Assembly: GCA_023262855.1 (NCBI GenBank)
Contig: JALQYQ010000043.1
Location: forward strand, 1 to 42,360
Origin: Crocinitomicaceae bacterium
GTDB taxonomy: Bacteria > Bacteroidota > Bacteroidia > Flavobacteriales_D > Crocinitomicaceae
Direction of reading: 5' to 3'
Length of the DNA: 42,360 nt
Shown here: positions 1 to 7,354 of the stretch, one piece after another
How the letters are laid out: each line of letters starts with the position of its first letter
Numbering within the stretch: the stretch's first letter is position 1
Notes under the pieces: generated by a model
Told to the model about the DNA's origin: nothing
Databases searched by the model: none
The model's input: only the letters and a program-made list of their open reading frames with translations
Made by a program: the position numbers and the translations under genes

Positions 1-1133
1 TATTTTATCAATTTCGCTGTCAAAGTTTGCCCATTTGCAACGATTGTCAAGAAGTAAGTTCCTGCCTGAACGTGTAATGTATTCATTGCAATTGACGTTT
101 CATTGTTGAAGTTCATTTCAGCAATTGTTCTTCCATTCATATCAACCAATACAGCTGAACCTGAAGTTGCTTCATTGAATTTCACATTCACTTCATTTGC
201 GAATGGGTTAACAACGTTCATTGCATCTGCTGCATTTTCTGAAAGACCCATTTCATTACTATTCAAATAAACTTGATCATGAATTTCGATTGTGTTGTAA
301 TTCATTGATTTTTGAGAACAGTAAACGATTAATGTTGCTGCAAAAACACCTGATGCTGGATTTGAAATGAATGTTGGAATGTTATACGTTGCGGCAACGT
401 TACCAAGTGTATCAATTAAGGTCCAAGTTATCATAACCGTGTCAACAGTTAAATAAGTATAATTTGAAATGCTTGCAGACGCGATCGCATTGTAATCAAT
501 TGTACAATCTTCAACCCAAGAAGTAGTCAAAGTATCAATTACAGCCGTTCCTGGGTAACTAATATTTGTAAAGATTAATATTGAATCCAATGTATTAGCA
601 GAAGCATCTGCAACATATCCAGAACCTGATGTTGTACATCCATTTGCATCCGTCACGTAACAGTCATACGTTCCAACACATAAATTTCCAATGGTACCAC
701 CAGTTTGACCATTTGACCATTGGTAAGCATAAGGAGAAGTACCGCCAGCACCCATTACAGTTGCCGTGCCATCACACGTAATTAAATCTGAAGCGTCTGT
801 TACTGTTACACTTGCTGTGAAACCTGCACATGGATTACTTGTTCCTGAACCAATTGTAAAAGTTGTCGTAATGTTATTTCCAAAGAAATCTGTATACGTC
901 AATGTATACGTTCCTGCACACAAACCAGAAATGTTGTTTCCTCCAGTTTGATAGACCATTCCATTTCCAGCCCAAACTTGATTTGTTACAACAACATTTG
1001 AATCGATGTACGCTGAACCATCGCACGCTGCAGGTGAAGACGTATTACTCGTCCAAACTAGGTTTTGCCCAAATGAGCTTGTGCTAATCATTACTGTAAA
1101 AAGCAATGTTAAAATAGTAAGTAGTTTTTTCAT
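1..1133 (-). CDS. T9SS-sorted secreted protein with SprB-type repeat (stop codon cut by window edge)
   Basis: My own reading of the minus strand gives 377 sense codons from ATG at 1133-1131; only the first two bases of the stop codon (TA) lie inside the window. The product starts with a Sec signal peptide (MKKLLTILTLLFTVMISTSS). Two repeats follow. The second, roughly residues 110-170, is a clear SprB-type repeat with the pattern SPYAYQWSNGQ...LCVGTY...VTDANGC. The last ~75 residues (VNPFANEVNVKF ... GTYFLTIVANG ... KLIK) match a T9SS type A sorting domain. Export across the outer membrane by T9SS and attachment to or release from the cell surface are inferred from family knowledge. SprB repeats are known from gliding and adhesion proteins, but this protein is far shorter than SprB. 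A promoter lies at 1193-1223. The specific function is unknown. Confidence 0.85.
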   Translation of the reverse strand, partial: MKKLLTILTLLFTVMISTSSFGQNLVWTSNTSSPAACDGSAYIDSNVVVTNQVWAGNGMVYQTGGNNISGLCAGTYTLTYTDFFGNNITTTFTIGSGTSNPCAGFTASVTVTDASDLITCDGTATVMGAGGTSPYAYQWSNGQTGGTIGNLCVGTYDCYVTDANGCTTSGSGYVADASANTLDSILIFTNISYPGTAVIDTLTTSWVEDCTIDYNAIASASISNYTYLTVDTVMITWTLIDTLGNVAATYNIPTFISNPASGVFAATLIVYCSQKSMNYNTIEIHDQVYLNSNEMGLSENAADAMNVVNPFANEVNVKFNEATSGSAVLVDMNGRTIAEMNFNNETSIAMNTLHVQAGTYFLTIVANGQTLTAKLIK

Positions 1134-1192
1134 AATTTATCTTTTTAATTTCCCTAAGTACAGATTAAAAATAGAATGGTTGCTTAGCGGAG

Positions 1193-1223
1193 CAAATTTA
1201 GTTGATAATTCTTTTTAATCCAA
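1193..1223 (-). promoter_or_regulatory. Bacteroidota-type promoter for the 1-1133 gene
   Basis: On the minus strand, TTG (1223-1221), a 20-nt spacer and TAAATTTG (1200-1193) match the TTG / TAnnTTTG pattern of the housekeeping sigma factor of this phylum. The predicted start is near 1189, giving a leader of about 56 nt. The TAA that ends tex is also the first three bases of the -7 box. Confidence 0.6.
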
Positions 1224-3312
1224 CTCTTTTTCTTGATGCATCCACTTCTAATACCTGAACTTCAACATGTTCGTGCAATGATATGAACTGTGCAGGGTCT
1301 TCTACATAGGTTTCAGCTAATTGAGATTTATGAATTAAACCATTTTCTTTAATGCCAATATTCACAAATGCACCAAAGGCTGTGACATTTGTAACAATAC
1401 CTGGAAGAATCATTCCAATTCGCAAATCATCAATTGTTCGAATCGAATTATCGAATTCCAAGACCTTCGCTTTTTTACGTGGATCTCTACCTGGTTTCTT
1501 CAATTCCTTAATAATATCATCAAATGTGTAACCATCGATATCGGGGAAATCTGTCTTTTTAATTGACTTCAACAGCTCTTCGTTACCAACCATCTCTTTG
1601 ATGTCAACTTTTAATTTCTTAGCCATTGAAGCCACTAATTTGTAACTTTCCGGATGCACAGAAGAATTATCTAATGGATTTTCAGCATCACGAACCCTTA
1701 AGAAACCTGCCGCTTGTTCAAAAGCTTTATCTCCTAAGCGCTTCACTTTTTTCAATTCGTCGCGTGATTTAATTCCACCGTTTTCAGTGCGATAAGCCAC
1801 AATGTTTTCTGCTAAAGTTGGACCTAATCCAGAAACATAGCTCAATAAATAAGGTGATGCCGTATTTAAATCAACACCAACAGTATTAACACATGAAACA
1901 ACAACATCGTCCAATGCATCTTTTAACATTGTTTGATTCACTTCATGCTGATATTGCCCTACTCCAACTGATTTCGCATCGATTTTAACCAATTCCGCCA
2001 AGGGATCCATCAAACGGCGACCAATCGAAACGGAACCACGAACAGTAACGTCATATTCAGGAAATTCTTTTCGTGCAATCGGACTTGCAGAATAAATCGA
2101 AGCACCATCTTCACGCACAACATAAACTTCTAAATCACGGTCAAAACGAATGCGCTTGATAAAACTTTCTGTTTCTCTACCTGCTGTTCCATCTCCAATT
2201 GCGATCGCTTCAATTTTATATGCTTGCACCAACTGTGCAATTTTTGCCTGTGCTGCCGAACTTTCATTCTGCGGTGGATGAGGATAAATGGTCGCATTGG
2301 TCAACAAATTACCTGATTCGTCCAGACAAACCACTTTACAACCTGTTCTGAATCCTGGGTCAATAGCCAATACGCGTTTCGAACCAACCGGTGGCGCCAA
2401 TAACAACTGTCGTAAATTCGTTGAAAAAACTTTAATTGCTTCTTTATCTGCTTTTTCTTTTGCTTCGTTCAACAATTCGTTTTCTAACGAAGGACACATC
2501 AAACGTTTGTACGATTCTTTGCATGCTTCAGCTACAATTTCAGCGCAAGCATCATTTCCTTTTACAAAAAAACGTTCCAACGATTCAATCGCTTCATGCT
2601 GATCTGGTTGTGCTTTTAAGGAAATAATTCCTTCACGCTCTGCACGAATTAAGGCTAAAAAACGATGCGAAGCACATTTGTACAAAGGTTCTGAAAAGTC
2701 AAAATAATCGCGGTATTTGGCTCCTTCTTCCTCTTTTCCTTTGACTAATTTCGAAGCTAAGATTGACTTACGTTGAAACAATTGGCGCATGCGTGCACGA
2801 GCAGCTGAATTTTCATTCATCCATTCTGCCATGATATCTTTTGCACCCGAAATGGCCATTTCTTCATCTTCAACTTCACCTTTCACAAATTTCTCAGCCA
2901 TGTAATCCGGATCTCCACCGCGCTGTGCCATAATCATTCTTGCCAACGGTTCCAATCCCAATTTCTTCGCTTTATCTCCTTTTGTCTGACGTTTTTGTTT
3001 GTACGGTAAATACAAATCTTCCAATACAGTAGCTTCAAAACAAGAAGTGATTTTTTCCTTCAATTCAGTAGTTAATTTTCCCTGCTCTTCGATCGAACTT
3101 AATATCGTTGTTTGACGTGCAATTAATTCATCATGCTTTTTCGCTAAATCACGAATGGTTGTAATTTCTACTTCATCTAAACCACCGGTCATTTCTTTTC
3201 GATAACGCGAAATAAACGGAATCGTAGCTCCTTCATTTAATAAACTGAGCGTATTGGTAATGGATTTTGTTGTTAATCCTGAATTCGATTGAATAAATTC
3301 GTGTTGTTGCAT
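1198..3312 (-). CDS. tex: Tex family RNA-binding transcriptional accessory protein
   Basis: The product is 704 residues, within the usual range for Tex. The N-terminal helical part has the family signature IPFISRYRKEMTGGLDEV (residues 31-48). A YqgF/RNase H-like domain begins near residue 312 with VLAIDPGFRTGCK. Helix-hairpin-helix segments lie around residues 460-560 (VGVGQYQHEV, SYVSGLGPTLAENIV). A C-terminal S1 domain spans about residues 630-704 (GMILPGIVTNVTAFGAFVNI). Tex proteins are cytoplasmic nucleic-acid-binding factors linked to transcription and RNA metabolism; the precise role is unresolved even in model species. The start is ATG at 3312-3310. It is transcribed away from the lipid operon at 3493. 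I see no convincing promoter in the 180-bp gap for this strand. Confidence 0.97.
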   Translation of the reverse strand: MQQHEFIQSNSGLTTKSITNTLSLLNEGATIPFISRYRKEMTGGLDEVEITTIRDLAKKHDELIARQTTILSSIEEQGKLTTELKEKITSCFEATVLEDLYLPYKQKRQTKGDKAKKLGLEPLARMIMAQRGGDPDYMAEKFVKGEVEDEEMAISGAKDIMAEWMNENSAARARMRQLFQRKSILASKLVKGKEEEGAKYRDYFDFSEPLYKCASHRFLALIRAEREGIISLKAQPDQHEAIESLERFFVKGNDACAEIVAEACKESYKRLMCPSLENELLNEAKEKADKEAIKVFSTNLRQLLLAPPVGSKRVLAIDPGFRTGCKVVCLDESGNLLTNATIYPHPPQNESSAAQAKIAQLVQAYKIEAIAIGDGTAGRETESFIKRIRFDRDLEVYVVREDGASIYSASPIARKEFPEYDVTVRGSVSIGRRLMDPLAELVKIDAKSVGVGQYQHEVNQTMLKDALDDVVVSCVNTVGVDLNTASPYLLSYVSGLGPTLAENIVAYRTENGGIKSRDELKKVKRLGDKAFEQAAGFLRVRDAENPLDNSSVHPESYKLVASMAKKLKVDIKEMVGNEELLKSIKKTDFPDIDGYTFDDIIKELKKPGRDPRKKAKVLEFDNSIRTIDDLRIGMILPGIVTNVTAFGAFVNIGIKENGLIHKSQLAETYVEDPAQFISLHEHVEVQVLEVDASRKRVGLKRIIN

Positions 3313-3402
3313 TGTTGAATTATTTGAGCGGTAAATCTCGCAATTTGCTTAACGTTTTGCAACTATTCAATTCAATTGATTCATGTCTATTTAATGAAAA
3401 CG

Positions 3403-3432
3403 TTCACATAATTTTAATTTTTTAGTACTTTG
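3403..3432 (+). promoter_or_regulatory. possible promoter of the phospholipid operon
   Basis: GTACTTTG (3425-3432) differs from TAnnTTTG at its first two bases, and a TTC lies 19 nt upstream (3403-3405) where TTG is expected. If used, it gives a leader of about 55 nt before the ATG at 3493. It is the best candidate in the gap but not a strong one. Confidence 0.3.
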
Positions 3433-3492
3433 GTAATAAATTGTCTAAACTTGATGATTGCTAGAAACCCTATTCGATGAAAATTAGAACGA

Positions 3493-4092
3493 ATGATATC
3501 AGTTTATAAAATTAAACCTGCATTTCAGCAACTGTTAAAGCCAATACTTACATTCTTCCATAAATTAGGTGTTACGGCAAATGCAATTACTTGGTCTGCA
3601 ATTCTTCTTTCAATTGCAACAGGAGCTTTCGCTTGGTATTATCCAGAAAAAAATGCCCTACTCTTATTACCACTTGCTCTTTTAGTTCGAATGGCTTTGA
3701 ATGCATTAGATGGAATGATGGCACGCACCTATAATATGCAAAGTAAACAAGGTGAAATTTTGAATGAACTTGGCGATTTAATCTCCGATTTTATCATGTT
3801 TGCACCACTCTATTTCTTATTCAAACTAAATGTATTCGTTTTAATTGCCTTTTTATTTCTGTCAATGGTAAATGAATACACCGGAATCCTCGGAAAGGCT
3901 GTAAGTGGGGAACGCCGTTATGAAGGTCCAATGGGAAAAAGTGACCGTGCTTTAGTTGTAGGACTTTTTAGTTTAATCAGCTTTTTTACAGACGCACTCA
4001 TACCTTATTCCAATCATACGTTTATTGTTATTTGTGGATTATTAATTCTGAGTACAGGGGTACGTATTGCTAAAACATTAAAAGTCAAATAA
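3493..4092 (+). CDS. CDP-alcohol phosphatidyltransferase, YnbA-like
   Basis: This 199-residue membrane protein would transfer a phosphatidyl group from CDP-diacylglycerol to an alcohol in the inner membrane. Residues 70-95 carry the family motif in altered form: NALDGMMAR (N70, D73, G74, A77, R78), then G87, N91 and D95. In the canonical D1xxD2G...AR...G...D3xxxD4 motif the positions of N70 and N91 are aspartates. The stretch RMALNALDG and the start MISVYKIKPAF strongly resemble E. coli YnbA as I remember it, so the asparagines are probably a subfamily trait rather than a lesion. Several hydrophobic segments follow. The next gene starts 1 nt after its stop and is a cytidylyltransferase, as in the ynbA-ynbB pair, so donor lipid synthesis and use are coupled. 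The acceptor alcohol cannot be read from sequence. Confidence 0.88.
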   Translation: MISVYKIKPAFQQLLKPILTFFHKLGVTANAITWSAILLSIATGAFAWYYPEKNALLLLPLALLVRMALNALDGMMARTYNMQSKQGEILNELGDLISDFIMFAPLYFLFKLNVFVLIAFLFLSMVNEYTGILGKAVSGERRYEGPMGKSDRALVVGLFSLISFFTDALIPYSNHTFIVICGLLILSTGVRIAKTLKVK

Positions 4093-4093
4093 G

Positions 4094-5053
4094 ATGCATT
4101 TTCTACAATCCGATAAATTTGAGCAGAACAAAGAGGTGATTATCTTAATAAGTATCATTCTTGGAATATTGGTTTTTGCAACAGTCTTATTCTTTATTTG
4201 GGGAAGAATTAAACCAACCAATCAATTAAAAGAGCTGAAAATGCGCACCAATTCGTGGTGGGTCATGGCTTCTATTTTCGTTCTAGCAACAATTTTACAT
4301 CCTGTTGTTTCATTTGTCGCTTTTGGTTTATTATCCTTTGCTGCCATGCGCGAATTGGCAAGTATCAGTAAAAACGTACGCGACGATGATAGACGTGTTA
4401 TAATTTGGTGCTACATCGCGATTCCTGTTCAATACTTCTTTGCCTATAAAGGTTGGTTCAACATTTTTATCATTTTCATCCCTGTGATTATGCATGTTTG
4501 GATTCCGTTCATGTTGGTTATTCGTGGAATTACAACCGAAATTGGTCGTTCGATGGGAGTTTTGCCCACACAAATGATGCTAACCATTTTCTCTTTGAGT
4601 CATTTAGCCTATTTGCTTTCTCTACCTGAAATCCCCGGTTTCAATGCTGGTGGAAGAGGATTATTATTATATGTCGTATTCTTAACTGAAATCAATGATG
4701 TATTTCAATTCGTTTGGGGCAAATTACTCGGTCGCCACAAAATCATTGAGAAAATTAGTCCGAATAAAACATGGGAAGGATTTATCGGTGGCGTATTGTC
4801 GACAGCTGCTTTGGCTTATTTCTTGCGTTTTTTAACTCCTTTAACAGAAATTGAAGCCGTATTGATTGGTTTCACAATTGCGTGCTCTGGCTTTGTTGGT
4901 GATGTTATTGTTTCTGCAATTAAGCGAGATATTGGCTTAAAGGATACTGGAACATTAATTCCGGGTCATGGTGGAATTTTAGATCGAATTGATTCTCTTT
5001 CACTTACAGCACCAATTTTCTTTTACATTGTTTACAACCTTCATTATGCCTAA
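4094..5053 (+). CDS. phosphatidate cytidylyltransferase, CdsA/YnbB-like
   Basis: The 319-residue multi-spanning membrane protein should make CDP-diacylglycerol from phosphatidic acid and CTP. The family signature lies near the C-terminus (about residues 273-305): SAIKRDIGLKDTG followed by IPGHGGILDRIDS, including the K-D, H-G-G and D-R-x-D residues that bind metal and CTP. Further upstream is FVWGKLLGRHK and SPNKTWEGFIGG, also typical of CdsA. An N-terminal hydrophobic segment (IILISIILGILVFATVLFFIWG) fits the YnbB-like branch, which is longer than minimal CdsA. It starts 1 nt after the YnbA-like gene and ends 3 nt before the acyltransferase gene. A dedicated role in supplying CDP-DAG to the YnbA-like enzyme, separate from a housekeeping cdsA elsewhere, is inferred. 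Confidence 0.93.
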   Translation: MHFLQSDKFEQNKEVIILISIILGILVFATVLFFIWGRIKPTNQLKELKMRTNSWWVMASIFVLATILHPVVSFVAFGLLSFAAMRELASISKNVRDDDRRVIIWCYIAIPVQYFFAYKGWFNIFIIFIPVIMHVWIPFMLVIRGITTEIGRSMGVLPTQMMLTIFSLSHLAYLLSLPEIPGFNAGGRGLLLYVVFLTEINDVFQFVWGKLLGRHKIIEKISPNKTWEGFIGGVLSTAALAYFLRFLTPLTEIEAVLIGFTIACSGFVGDVIVSAIKRDIGLKDTGTLIPGHGGILDRIDSLSLTAPIFFYIVYNLHYA

Positions 5054-5056
5054 ACA

Positions 5057-5713
5057 ATGAGAAGTGCGTTTTTAGCGTTTTTGTATAGTATTCTAATGCG
5101 CGGATTCTTGCGCATCATCGTTGGTGTGAAATATATTAACAAGGAAGTTATTAGCAAAGAAGATCAATTCATTATCGTTTCAAATCACAATAGTCATTTG
5201 GATACAATGGCGTTGATGTCGTCTTTATCCTTCCGTCAATTAAGTAAAACCCATCCAATTGCAGCTGGCGATTATTTTGGTGATTCTGTTACCAAGTCAT
5301 TTATTACTCGACTTTTCACGAATGCAATTTTAATTCGAAGAACAAAAGATGGAAGTAGTGAAAATCCTATAGACATGATGAGTCGCGCTTTATCTGAAGG
5401 ACGATCGCTGATTTTATTTCCTGAAGGTTCGCGGGGTGAACCTGAAAAAATGCAAGAATTCAAAAAGGGAATTGGGATCCTTTTACAAAAACATCCTAAC
5501 ATCAAGTACATTCCTGTTTACATGCGCGGAATGGGTAAAGTTCTTCCAAAAGGAGAAAAATTATTAGTTCCTTTTGATACATATGTAATGTTTGGTGAAC
5601 CCTCAACCACAAAAGCAGCTGAAATCGAGGAGATCGTGAAAGAAGTTGAAGGAAAAATCATGGAATTACGCGCAACATTTATCAAACCAATTACCAACTC
5701 AGAAGAAGAGTAG
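5057..5713 (+). CDS. lysophosphatidic acid acyltransferase family protein (PlsC-like)
   Basis: The 218-residue protein belongs to the PlsC/LPLAT family, which acylates lysophosphatidate or related lipids at the membrane. The catalytic HX4D motif is NHNSHLD (H44-D49) and the second substrate-binding motif is FPEGSRG (121-127). An N-terminal hydrophobic stretch (FLAFLYSILMRGFLRIIVGV) probably anchors it. It is the third gene of a tight operon with the phosphatidyltransferase and cytidylyltransferase, so the three enzymes could carry a lysolipid to phosphatidic acid, CDP-DAG and a final phospholipid. The exact acyl acceptor is unknown; an ornithine- or glycerol-type acceptor cannot be excluded. 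I see no clear terminator after it; the next operon begins 87 nt downstream. Confidence 0.93.
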   Translation: MRSAFLAFLYSILMRGFLRIIVGVKYINKEVISKEDQFIIVSNHNSHLDTMALMSSLSFRQLSKTHPIAAGDYFGDSVTKSFITRLFTNAILIRRTKDGSSENPIDMMSRALSEGRSLILFPEGSRGEPEKMQEFKKGIGILLQKHPNIKYIPVYMRGMGKVLPKGEKLLVPFDTYVMFGEPSTTKAAEIEEIVKEVEGKIMELRATFIKPITNSEEE

Positions 5714-5768
5714 TTCCTTCGATTTCTAGATAGTTTGTTAATCTTTCCTTAAATTGCGCCCGCATCGC

Positions 5769-5798
5769 TTGGTGTTTCAATAATTTAAAATATATTTA
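5769..5798 (+). promoter_or_regulatory. promoter for the rlpA-to-GNAT operon, very short leader
   Basis: TTG (5769-5771), a 19-nt spacer and TATATTTA (5791-5798) match the phylum pattern with one mismatch. The -7 box ends only 2 nt before the ATG at 5801 and 8 nt before the in-frame ATG at 5807. The transcript may therefore start at or within the start codon region, which favours ATG 5807 with almost no leader. Confidence 0.5.
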
Positions 5799-5800
5799 CC

Positions 5801-6157
5801 ATGGTAATGAAAATAATTGGTTGGACAACAATAGGCTTTCTTATCTGTAGTTTTGTTTATCAAACGACAGTTCAAACGGGACGAGCAAGTTTTTATCACA
5901 ACAAATTTGAAGGAAAAAGAACCTCTTCTGGTGAAGTTTTTCGTCAAGATTCATTAACAGCTGCGCATAAAAATCTTCCATTTGGGACGAGGTTGCGTGT
6001 TAAAAATTTAAAAAACGATTCTATTGTGATTGTTAAAGTAAATGATCGTTTGAGTCAAAAATCAGGACACATCATTGATTTGTCTTTGAAGGCCGCTCAA
6101 AAGCTCAACTTTGTTCAGCATGGAATCACAACAGTTACAATTGAAAAAATTAATTAA
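5801..6157 (+). CDS. rlpA: RlpA-like double-psi beta-barrel protein
   Basis: This is a short (118-residue) exported protein with one RlpA-like domain and no SPOR domain. An N-terminal hydrophobic segment (IIGWTTIGFLICSFVY) acts as signal or anchor. The domain starts at GRASFYHNKFEGKRTSSGE. The residues matching the RlpA lytic transglycosylase active site are present: E45 in SSGE, H56 in AAHKNLPFGT and D82 in VNDR. RlpA enzymes cleave peptidoglycan glycan strands lacking stem peptides; periplasmic cell-wall activity is inferred here. Without a SPOR domain, septal targeting is not expected. An alternative start is ATG at 5807. It leads a six-gene run with 1-8 nt gaps or short overlaps; the following cytochrome gene starts 1 nt after its stop. 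Confidence 0.9.
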   Translation: MVMKIIGWTTIGFLICSFVYQTTVQTGRASFYHNKFEGKRTSSGEVFRQDSLTAAHKNLPFGTRLRVKNLKNDSIVIVKVNDRLSQKSGHIIDLSLKAAQKLNFVQHGITTVTIEKIN

Positions 6158-6158
6158 T

Positions 6159-6461
6159 ATGAAAAAAGTAATATTCGCCGTTGCTGCAATTGGAATTTTC
6201 GCTGCATGTCAACCAAAAACAGCTGAAGTTGTTGAAGTAGTTAAAGAAACAAAAACACTACGTGCTGGAACAGAAGCAGAATTAGCTGGAATGGCATTGT
6301 ACAACAACAATTGTGGTAAATGTCATGATTTACCTGTTATCGGAGAACATTCGAAAGAGCGTTGGAACAAAGTTCTTCCTCCGATGATTAAAGAAGCGAA
6401 ATTAGATGCAGCACAAGGTGCAAATGTAACAGCTTACGTTAATTGGCAATTGGGATTATAA
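6159..6461 (+). CDS. small c-type cytochrome lipoprotein
   Basis: The 100-residue product begins with a lipoprotein signal (MKKVIFAVAAIGIFAAC; lipobox cysteine C17), so it should be anchored to a membrane on the periplasmic side. A single haem c motif, NCGKCH (C52-x-x-C55-H56), follows a short acidic linker. A later PPMIKEA segment could give the axial methionine. The role would be electron transfer in the periplasm; the partners are unknown. I chose ATG 6159 rather than an upstream in-frame start at 6111, because only the former gives a lipoprotein signal and the latter lies inside rlpA. It sits between rlpA and a dioxygenase gene, 8 nt upstream of the latter. Confidence 0.88.
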   Translation: MKKVIFAVAAIGIFAACQPKTAEVVEVVKETKTLRAGTEAELAGMALYNNNCGKCHDLPVIGEHSKERWNKVLPPMIKEAKLDAAQGANVTAYVNWQLGL

Positions 6462-6468
6462 TTCCTTT

Positions 6469-7353
6469 ATGAAACGCAGTAATTTTCTAAAACTTATGGG
6501 TGGAACAATTTCACTTGGTGCTATCGGTTCTGTGAGTGCATTAAATTCATTGATGGATACCTTGCCAGAAACAGGAACTAAAATGCCTGTTTTATTCGTT
6601 GGACACGGTTCTCCAATGAACGGTATTGAAGACAATTCGTTTTCACAATACTGGAAAAAATTGGCTTCAGAAATTGAAAAGCCGAAAGCCGTACTCTGCG
6701 TTTCTGCTCACTGGTTAACAAAAGGTACTTATATCACAGCAATGGAAAAACCACCAACCATTCACGATTTTGGTGGTTTTCCTCAAGCCTTGTTTGATGT
6801 CGAATATCCAGCTCCTGGAGATCCAAAGTTGGCAGAAGAAACAGCAAAATTGTTTACAACAACAACTGTTGGATTAGATCATGAATGGGGAATGGATCAT
6901 GGAACTTGGACAATTGTTCGTCACATGTACCCAGATGCAGACATCCCAGTTTTGCAATTGAGTATCGATTACAACCAAGCTCCACAATACCATTATGATT
7001 TAGCAAAAAACCTACAATCTCTTCGCTCAAAAGGAGTGTTGATTATGGGAAGTGGAAACATGGTTCACAACCTTGGAATGGTTGCTTGGGATAAATTAAA
7101 CGAACCTTTTGGATTCGATTGGGCAATTGAAATGAATACCATTTTCAAGCAAAAAATTGAAGCGAATGATCACGCTGCCTTAATTGCTTATGAAAAATTA
7201 AATGCTGCAGCAAAATTAGCCATCCCAACTCCAGATCATTATTACCCACTTTTATATACCTTAGCACTAAAAGAAGAAAATGATGCAATTTCGTTCTTCA
7301 ATGACGAACCAATGGCAGGTTCATTGACGATGACTTCGGTAAAAATTGGCTAA
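6469..7353 (+). CDS. ygiD: LigB-family extradiol dioxygenase (YgiD / 4,5-DOPA dioxygenase-like) with signal-like N-terminus
   Basis: The 294-residue protein matches the class III extradiol ring-cleavage dioxygenases related to E. coli YgiD and plant DODA. Metal-ligand histidines are visible in VGHGSPM (H46), VSAHW (H81) and GSGNMVHNLG (about residue 199); TPDHYYPLLY near the C-terminus is also typical. The family opens catechol rings using a non-haem metal. About 35 residues precede the core; MKRSNFLKLMGGTISLGAIG resembles a Tat signal with K-R in place of R-R, whereas E. coli YgiD is cytosolic. Export is therefore possible, and the flanking periplasmic cytochrome fits that idea, but it is not proven. 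The natural substrate is unknown. The next gene starts 1 nt after the stop. Confidence 0.9.
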   Translation: MKRSNFLKLMGGTISLGAIGSVSALNSLMDTLPETGTKMPVLFVGHGSPMNGIEDNSFSQYWKKLASEIEKPKAVLCVSAHWLTKGTYITAMEKPPTIHDFGGFPQALFDVEYPAPGDPKLAEETAKLFTTTTVGLDHEWGMDHGTWTIVRHMYPDADIPVLQLSIDYNQAPQYHYDLAKNLQSLRSKGVLIMGSGNMVHNLGMVAWDKLNEPFGFDWAIEMNTIFKQKIEANDHAALIAYEKLNAAAKLAIPTPDHYYPLLYTLALKEENDAISFFNDEPMAGSLTMTSVKIG

Positions 7354-7354
7354 T

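Noticed and set aside
2288..2627. Plus-strand open frames opposite tex
   Set aside because: They lie wholly inside a well-conserved gene on the other strand and show no family features or promoter; they are antisense shadows.
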